Source of the DNA: Pseudomonadota bacterium | GTDB taxonomy: Bacteria; Pseudomonadota; Gammaproteobacteria; Xanthomonadales; Xanthomonadaceae | Direction: 5' to 3' | Length of the DNA: 12,890 nucleotides | Assembly: GCA_023444765.1 (NCBI GenBank) | Contig: JAEXLY010000229.1 | Location: forward strand, 1 to 12,890 | In this document: positions 8,579 to 12,890 of the stretch, piece after piece | Layout: the number at the start of each line of letters is the position of its first letter | How positions within the stretch are numbered: the first letter of the stretch is position 1 | Notes under the pieces: model-generated | The model's database searches: none | The model's input: the letters and a program-made list of their open reading frames with translations, nothing else | Told to the model about the DNA's origin: nothing | Position numbers and translations under genes: made by a program

Positions 8579-10244
8579 ATGGCCACGCCCAACACTGCAC
8601 TGGAAGCGTTGCTCGGGCAGTTCGGTGCAGGCCCGCTCTCAGGGCCAGACGAAGAGCACCAGCTGCGCGCAGCGCTCATGGCAGACGCCGATCGCATGGC
8701 TCTGCTCAACGGCATGGCGGCGTCAGGGCAAGTTCGCGGTTTCGCGATCGAAACTGCGAACGCCACCCTGGTCGGTACCTACGACAGACAGGCGGGTGTG
8801 ATCAATCTGCCTGCCGCCAGTTTCAAGGACGGCGACCTGGAACCGGTGGTGGGACTTCAGGTGCTCATTGCGGACTTTTCACGTAAGGCCTGGCACGACT
8901 CGAACGGTCAGTCCCGTTCAGTCACGCAGGACATGGTCGACAATCTCAACGCGACCTTCAATGGTTCACCCGTTCTCGCAGCGCAGGTCAAGGCGGCAGT
9001 CGCACTGTCACACGTTCAACATTTCAGCCTTCTAGACAGCGGAATGGCGGCGGGAGCCACCTACGACGGCACCGTCGGCGATGGCACGCCCAAAGGCATC
9101 AACCTTCCACCGGCCGCACTACAAAGCTGGACACCGGGCAACCCGCAGGGCACGTATGACGCTCAGGATCTGACCTTTGTTCTGGGTCACGAGATCCAGC
9201 ACGGGTTCAACGATGCGGAGAAGGACAAGGCAACACTTGATTTCCTGCGGGATATCGCCATCCAGGCGAAGGCGCCGGGTCCGACTCACGACTACAGCGA
9301 CGAGCTCAGGGCATATCTCGGTGCTGGCCGCGAGGACGAGGCCAAGGCGCAGATCGCGGGCTGGAACGCGCTTCTCAGCAGGCAACGGCAGTTCAACCAG
9401 CATGCTGACGGGATCGTATTGATGCTGAACACGCAGAACGACCGGCTGCTGGATTTCTTGCGGGCCGATCCGCTGAATCCGTCGCACGCCGTCGTGAACC
9501 CCGGCATCACCTTCAACCCCGACGGCAGCCTCTCCCAGACCCCCGCCAACATCGCCGCCATGGGCAGGCACTACTTCGATCGCCCGTCGCCGCTGCACGC
9601 GCAGCCCGGCGAGCGCCCGGTCACGCTCGGCGAAGGGCGGCCGGGGCCTTCGGCCGACTACACCAATCTATTACGGCACCTGGGCGGTGGAGCGGATCAT
9701 CGCGGCCGAGGATCGCGCCAGCGTGCGGCATCGCGGCGCGCGGCCACAGATCGCCATCGACATGGCCGGGCTGGGCCTGCGCGAAGACCTGATCGAGATG
9801 GAAGGCCTGGACCTGGGCACGAACCGTGCGCCGCGCCCGTACCTGGATACCAGCCGGACGCCGGCGAGCCTCGGGCATTTCCACCATACCCAGGATGCCA
9901 GCATGGGGCACGACCACCGGCACGTCCCGGCCGTGGGCCCGGCACGCATCGGGTCCAGCGGCGATGCGGTGGTCGATGCGTGGATCGATGCGCTGCAGGA
10001 CGGCGACCACGCCGCGTCCCGATCCGTGCAGCGCGCTTTTGCCCAGTCGCCCGAGGGGCAACGGCTCTGGGCCGAGGCCACCGCGACCGCGGTGGGCGAC
10101 CAGGCGCACGGACACGATCCCGCGCCTTTGCCGCAACAGGCCCTGCCGCGCTCCGACGGGCGCTGGCCTGCCTCAGCGCCTTCGATCTCCGACCCCCACT
10201 GGCTACATGACCTCCCCGAGCCCCAGCACGCGATGCAACGCTGA
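8579..10244 (+). pseudogene. HEXXH metallopeptidase-like effector candidate, split by a +1 frameshift
   Basis: Starting at the ATG with a strong AAGGAGG (8566-8572), the frame encodes about 363 residues up to YTN (codon ending 9667). The coherent sequence then continues one base later as YYGTWAVERIIAAEDRAS to the TGA at 10242, giving about 554 residues once the extra base (near C9668) is skipped. Without correction the first frame runs on to 10210 with Arg/Ala/Pro-rich nonsense. Visible motifs: GINLPPAAL, then GHEIQHGFN with His204-Glu205-His208 as a zinc site, and downstream E254-AKAQIAGWNAL, whose Glu could be a third ligand. No signal peptide or membrane helix. The C-terminus is Gln/Pro/His-rich and weakly recalls type IV effector tails, but the canonical XVIPCD motifs were not found. 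Either a decayed gene or a sequence error. Confidence 0.72.
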
Positions 10245-10253
10245 CGACGACGC

Positions 10254-10763
10254 ATGAACGACACCGACGCAATCCGCCGGCTGATGCTGGCTGTGGAGAG
10301 CTTGGAGCGTGCCGCGGAAGCGCACGCCGAGCAGGCGCAGCAGTCGGCCGGAGCGCTGTTGCGCCTGCAGGCAGCGCATGACCGGCTGGCATCGGAGCGC
10401 GACGCCGAGCAAGCGCAGTGGCGGCAGGTCATGGCGCGTTTGTTCCAGGACCATCAGCGCGACACGGAACTCGCACTGCGGCCCGCGGTGGCCAAGGCCT
10501 GGCGAGGCCTGCTCCTGTCCAGCGCGGCGTTGGCCCTGCTGGTGGTGGGCTTGGCGCTGCTGCTCCACCATGAGTACGGCCGCCTGAAGGATGCCCGCGA
10601 CAGCGCCGACGCGGCGGAGGTGGCAGCGGAAGTGCAGCGCGCCGCCCGCCATGTCGAGATCAGTGCCTGCGGCGCGCGTCCCTGCATCCGCCTCGACCGC
10701 GACGCCCCCATCTGGAAGGGGCGGGGCGGCGAGTACGTACTGGTGGACGGCCGCGGCGAGTAG
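10254..10763 (+). CDS. Single-pass membrane protein with N-terminal coiled coil
   Basis: A 169-residue protein of unknown function. Residues 1-80 are charged and Ala/Gln/Glu-rich with heptad-like spacing, predicted coiled coil. One membrane helix spans about 84-104. A second helical segment (about 108-135) leads to a compact end, HVEISACGARPCIRLD, with Cys139 and Cys144, then a Trp and GGEYVLVD. The Cys pair and the GEYVLVD ending look conserved in similar small xanthomonad proteins that I recall near effector genes, but this is memory rather than a search. The start lies 9 bases after the stop of the frameshifted gene, so the two are probably one transcript. The gene itself is intact. A role in holding or assisting the upstream product at the membrane is speculative. 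Confidence 0.75.
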   Translation: MNDTDAIRRLMLAVESLERAAEAHAEQAQQSAGALLRLQAAHDRLASERDAEQAQWRQVMARLFQDHQRDTELALRPAVAKAWRGLLLSSAALALLVVGLALLLHHEYGRLKDARDSADAAEVAAEVQRAARHVEISACGARPCIRLDRDAPIWKGRGGEYVLVDGRGE

Positions 10764-10796
10764 TGACCGCACCGCTCGGACGAGGTCCCAGATGCA

Positions 10797-11007
10797 CTGG
10801 GGAGCGAGCTTGCTCGAACGCCGTTCGCGCGCGAGCGCGATCCCACAGGTTGCAGTCGCATCGAGTTAGCCCTTGTGGAAGCGAGCTTGCCCCGAAAGCT
10901 GTTCGCGCGCGAGCGCGCTCCCACAGATTGCAGTGGCACCGAGTAGCCCTTGGGGAGCGAACTTGCTCGCGAAAGCCGTTCGCGCGTGAGCGCGCTCCCA
11001 CAGGTTG
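10797..11007. repeat. Three tandem REP-like palindromic units of about 77 bp
   Basis: Units begin near 10797, 10875 and 10950. Each runs GGGAGCGAGCTTGCTCG, a GTTCGCGCGCGAGCGCG core, then TCCCACAGGTTGCAGT; the first two units also have a GAGTTAGCCCTT-like linker. Within a unit the GGGAGCG start is complementary to the CGCTCCC end, so each can fold into a hairpin. This matches REP sequences of pseudomonads and xanthomonads, which usually sit after genes. Here they fill the gap between two convergent genes. Differences between copies (for example GGAAGCGAGCTTGCCCCG in unit 2) show they have diverged. Confidence 0.88.
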
Positions 11008-11042
11008 GCGGGGGAGCAATGTCGTGGCGGAGACCGGATCGG

Positions 11043-11522
11043 CTACTTCTCCAGCGTCGACGGCAGCGTCGCGGCGCACCGCTCCAGCAGGTCCACGAGC
11101 TGCGCCTGCTCTGCCGGCGAGAGTACGCCCAGGGCATTGTCGATCACCTCCCGGGCCACGTCTGCGCCGCGCATGACCAGGGCGCGCCCCGCGTCGGTGA
11201 TGCGGAACGACATCACCCGGCCAAGCCAAGGGTGCGGCGTGCGCGTGACCAGGCCATCGCGGCCCAGGCGCAGCAGGATCTGGTGCATCGTCTGCGGGGA
11301 AACCGCGCTCATGCGCGCCAGGTCGGCATTCGAGGCGCCCGGATGCTCCAGCAGGTGCATCAGCACCAGCGCCTGCGGCCGCGACAGCTCGATTCCGTGC
11401 CGGCGCAGGCGCTCCTCCATCACCAGGGTCAGCCCCAAATGCACGCGCTTGAGGAGGGAGGTGGCCAGGTAGCCGGTCGAGTTCCTGAACGCTTGCAGGG
11501 GGCTGGCGTCGCTGTCGGCCAT
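11043..11522 (-). CDS. MarR-family transcriptional repressor
   Basis: A 159-residue winged-helix regulator of MarR type. Residues about 15-45 form the N-terminal dimer helix. IELSRPQALVLMHLLEHPGASNADLARMSAVSPQTMHQILLRL (44-86) gives the helix-turn-helix, with the recognition helix at about 75-87. The wing lies at about 90-108 (GLVTRTPHPWLGRVMSFRITDAGR), and a C-terminal dimer helix follows. The start is supported by GGAGG (reverse strand, 11534-11530) seven bases before the ATG. It is divergent from an RND-efflux adaptor gene with 76 bases between, which contain two perfect palindromes. It most likely represses both itself and the efflux genes, releasing them when a ligand binds; the ligand is unknown. 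Confidence 0.93.
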   Translation of the reverse strand: MADSDASPLQAFRNSTGYLATSLLKRVHLGLTLVMEERLRRHGIELSRPQALVLMHLLEHPGASNADLARMSAVSPQTMHQILLRLGRDGLVTRTPHPWLGRVMSFRITDAGRALVMRGADVAREVIDNALGVLSPAEQAQLVDLLERCAATLPSTLEK

Positions 11523-11549
11523 GCGGCCACCTCCACGGGTTCCACCGAG

Positions 11550-11565
11550 TATCAGTGTGCTGATA
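11550..11565. promoter_or_regulatory. Palindromic operator 1 (TATCAG-N4-CTGATA)
   Basis: TATCAG and CTGATA form a perfect 6-bp inverted repeat around TGTG, within the marR/efflux-adaptor divergent region. The 16-bp size is typical for MarR dimers. It lies closer to marR and overlaps a possible -10 (TAGAGT, 11564-11569) for the adaptor gene. Confidence 0.8.
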
Positions 11566-11568
11566 GAG

Positions 11569-11584
11569 TATCAGCCCTCTGATA
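11569..11584. promoter_or_regulatory. Palindromic operator 2 (TATCAG-N4-CTGATA)
   Basis: The same half sites as operator 1 around CCCT, starting 19 bases later; both are preceded by GAG. The near two-turn spacing would place two dimers on roughly the same face of the helix. It ends just before the GAGG ribosome site (11586-11589) of the adaptor gene. Confidence 0.8.
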
Positions 11585-11598
11585 TGAGGCAAACCCCC

Positions 11599-12890
11599 AT
11601 GCCTGCAATTTCCCTGCGTGCGCTGGCCGTTGCCGGACTGCTGGCCCTGGCCGCCTGCAGCGACGATGCGCCCCCCGAAGCCGCGCCGAGCCTGACCGTA
11701 TCGCTGGCCACGCCAACGACGCGTGAGGTGGTGCGCGAAGTCACGGCGTCCGGCGCGGTGGCGGCGTGGGAGGAGGTGGCGGTGGGCGTCGAACTCTCCG
11801 GCCTGCGGGTGGCGAGCGTCGAGGTTGAGGTGGGTAGTGTGGTACGCCAGGGCGACGTGCTGTTGCGCGTGGACGACCGCACCATGGCCTCGCAACTGGC
11901 GCAGTCCGAAGCGCAGGTGCGCGAGGCCGAGACCAACCTCGAGACCGCGCGCCGCAAGGCCGCGCGCGTGCGCGAATTGGCCGACTCGCAGCTGGTCGCG
12001 CTGCAGGACGCCGAGGAGGCCGAAGCCGCCCGCGCCAACGCGCAGGCGCGGCTCAACACCGCCATCGCCAGCCGCGATGCCGCCCGCGTGCAGCGCGACT
12101 TCACCGTGGTGCGCGCGCCGGTGGATGGTGTGGTGTCGGCGCGCAGCGTGCAGCCCGGGCAAGTGGTGGGCGCTGGCGGAGAGCTGCTGCGCCTGATCCG
12201 CGACGGCCGCCTGGAATGGCGCGCCGAACTGGCCGAGGCCGACCTGCTGCTGGTCTCGCCCGGCACCACCGTGCAGGTGGACACCCCGGCCGGACCCGTG
12301 GCCGGCACCGTCCGCCGTGTATCGCCCGCGCTGGATGCGCAGAGCCGTACCGGCACCATCTACGCCGACCTGCCCGAGCCAGGCGCCTTGCGCGCGGGCA
12401 TGTTCGCGCAGGGCCGTATCGCGCTGGGTCGCGCGCAGGCGATGCTGATTCCGAACGAAGCGGTGGTGCGCCGCGACGGCCGCGCCTACGTGTTCATCGT
12501 CGACGGCGAGAACCGCGTGCGCGAGCAAGGCATCGAAGTCGGGCCGATGCACGGGGACCACGTCGAGGTGCGCAGCGGCTTGGAACCCGATGCGCGCGTG
12601 GTCGCACGTGGCGCCGGTTTCCTCGGCGATGGCGACCTGGTGCGCGTGGTGGATGCCCCGACGGACGCTGCTACCGCCCCGCAGAGCGGCAGCGGTGCCC
12701 GGCGGGCAGGGGACGCGGATGCTGGCACACCCGGTGCATCGCCTGCCACCGGTGAATCCCCGATGGCCAACCCCGACGATGCGGGCGCGGCTGGTGACGG
12801 CAAGGTAGAACGCGCCGGCCTGCCCGCCGCCGGGTCAGGTGGAGCCGATTTCACCAACAGCACCAACAGCACCAACAGCACCAACAGCAC
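11599..12890 (+). CDS. RND-efflux periplasmic adaptor lipoprotein, partial at right end
   Basis: The frame is open from the ATG at 11599 to the end of the window (430 codons, no stop). The start has GAGG nine bases upstream and encodes a lipoprotein signal with lipobox LAAC (Cys20). The body follows the MexA/AcrA/HlyD plan: a first barrel-sandwich half (about 58-92, VGSVVRQGDVLLRVDD), a coiled-coil hairpin (about 96-167), the second half VVRAPVDGVVSARSVQPGQVV (from about 170), a beta-barrel and the membrane-proximal part with AMLIPNEAVV and VFIVDG. The adaptor links an inner-membrane RND pump to an outer-membrane channel. From about residue 352 there is an unusual Ala/Gly/Asp-rich tail ending in a Thr-Asn-Ser repeat (from 419). 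The pump genes are presumably downstream, outside the window. Control is probably by the divergent MarR protein. Confidence 0.93.
   Translation, partial: MPAISLRALAVAGLLALAACSDDAPPEAAPSLTVSLATPTTREVVREVTASGAVAAWEEVAVGVELSGLRVASVEVEVGSVVRQGDVLLRVDDRTMASQLAQSEAQVREAETNLETARRKAARVRELADSQLVALQDAEEAEAARANAQARLNTAIASRDAARVQRDFTVVRAPVDGVVSARSVQPGQVVGAGGELLRLIRDGRLEWRAELAEADLLLVSPGTTVQVDTPAGPVAGTVRRVSPALDAQSRTGTIYADLPEPGALRAGMFAQGRIALGRAQAMLIPNEAVVRRDGRAYVFIVDGENRVREQGIEVGPMHGDHVEVRSGLEPDARVVARGAGFLGDGDLVRVVDAPTDAATAPQSGSGARRAGDADAGTPGASPATGESPMANPDDAGAAGDGKVERAGLPAAGSGGADFTNSTNSTNSTNS
12853..12890 (+). repeat. 9-bp tandem repeat (ACCAACAGC) at the contig end
   Basis: Four full copies plus two bases of a fifth, identical to one another. 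They keep the adaptor frame open and encode Thr-Asn-Ser repeats. The sequence stops inside the repeat, so the true copy number is unknown. Confidence 0.95.

Noticed and set aside
9660..9680. Programmed +1 ribosomal frameshifting in the effector-like gene
   Set aside because: No slow or slippery codon pattern, stop codon or stimulatory structure was seen at the shift; mutation or sequence error is simpler.
10797..11007. CRISPR array
   Set aside because: The repeat units are long, imperfect and palindromic, with no short identical repeats separated by unique spacers, and no cas genes are present.
10660..12561. A 633-codon reverse-strand open frame running through the REP array, marR and the adaptor gene
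   Set aside because: It crosses a repeat array and is out of frame with marR on the same strand; its sequence is His/Gly/Arg-rich without domain features.

Overview
The window looks like a piece of a high-GC gammaproteobacterial chromosome, most likely from the Xanthomonadaceae (Lysobacter/Luteimonas/Pseudoxanthomonas type). The reasons are the gene order hfq-hflX-hflK-hflC-DUF2065-purA, roughly 70-77 % GC in the core genes (hand-counted blocks), GC-rich intergenic hairpin repeats, and an accessory module resembling xanthomonad effector/immunity loci. The genus is inferred. The first 18 bases are not genomic: positions 3-18 match the end of the Nextera/Tn5 mosaic-end adapter. The last 38 bases are a 9-bp tandem repeat. 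The window is therefore probably one complete short-read contig whose two ends are both technical.

Region 1 (130-6091) is the conserved housekeeping block: the RNA chaperone Hfq, the ribosome-associated GTPase HflX, the HflK/HflC regulators of the FtsH protease, a 61-residue DUF2065 membrane protein and adenylosuccinate synthetase PurA. hflK and hflC are coupled by an ATGA overlap. The DUF2065 gene is flanked by GC-rich hairpin repeats, and a good intrinsic terminator lies before purA.

Region 2 (6092-7769) begins with a 359-base spacer holding a tandem 8-mer, a widespread type of intergenic palindrome and a strong hairpin terminator. Two small enzymes follow: a predicted lipoprotein with a DUF442-type phosphatase domain, and a MESH1-like HD hydrolase expected to act on (p)ppGpp or a related 3'-phosphorylated nucleotide.

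Region 3 (7852-10763) is the accessory part. A sigma70-like promoter is followed by a lipoprotein of unknown function, a protein with an HEIQH zinc-metallopeptidase motif, and a single-pass membrane protein with an N-terminal coiled coil, all closely spaced. The arrangement of lipoprotein before effector resembles xanthomonad type IV secretion immunity/effector pairs, but I see no canonical XVIPCD delivery domain. The metallopeptidase-like gene carries an apparent +1 frameshift near 9668. Base composition drops to about 55-63 % GC in the lipoprotein body and the front of the effector, then returns to about 72-80 % GC.

Region 4 (10764-12890) contains three tandem REP-like units of about 77 bp between convergent genes, then a MarR-type repressor divergent from an RND-efflux periplasmic adaptor lipoprotein. 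Their 76-bp shared control region holds two perfect 16-bp palindromes (TATCAG-N4-CTGATA), the likely operators. The adaptor gene runs off the right end inside a Thr-Asn-Ser repeat.
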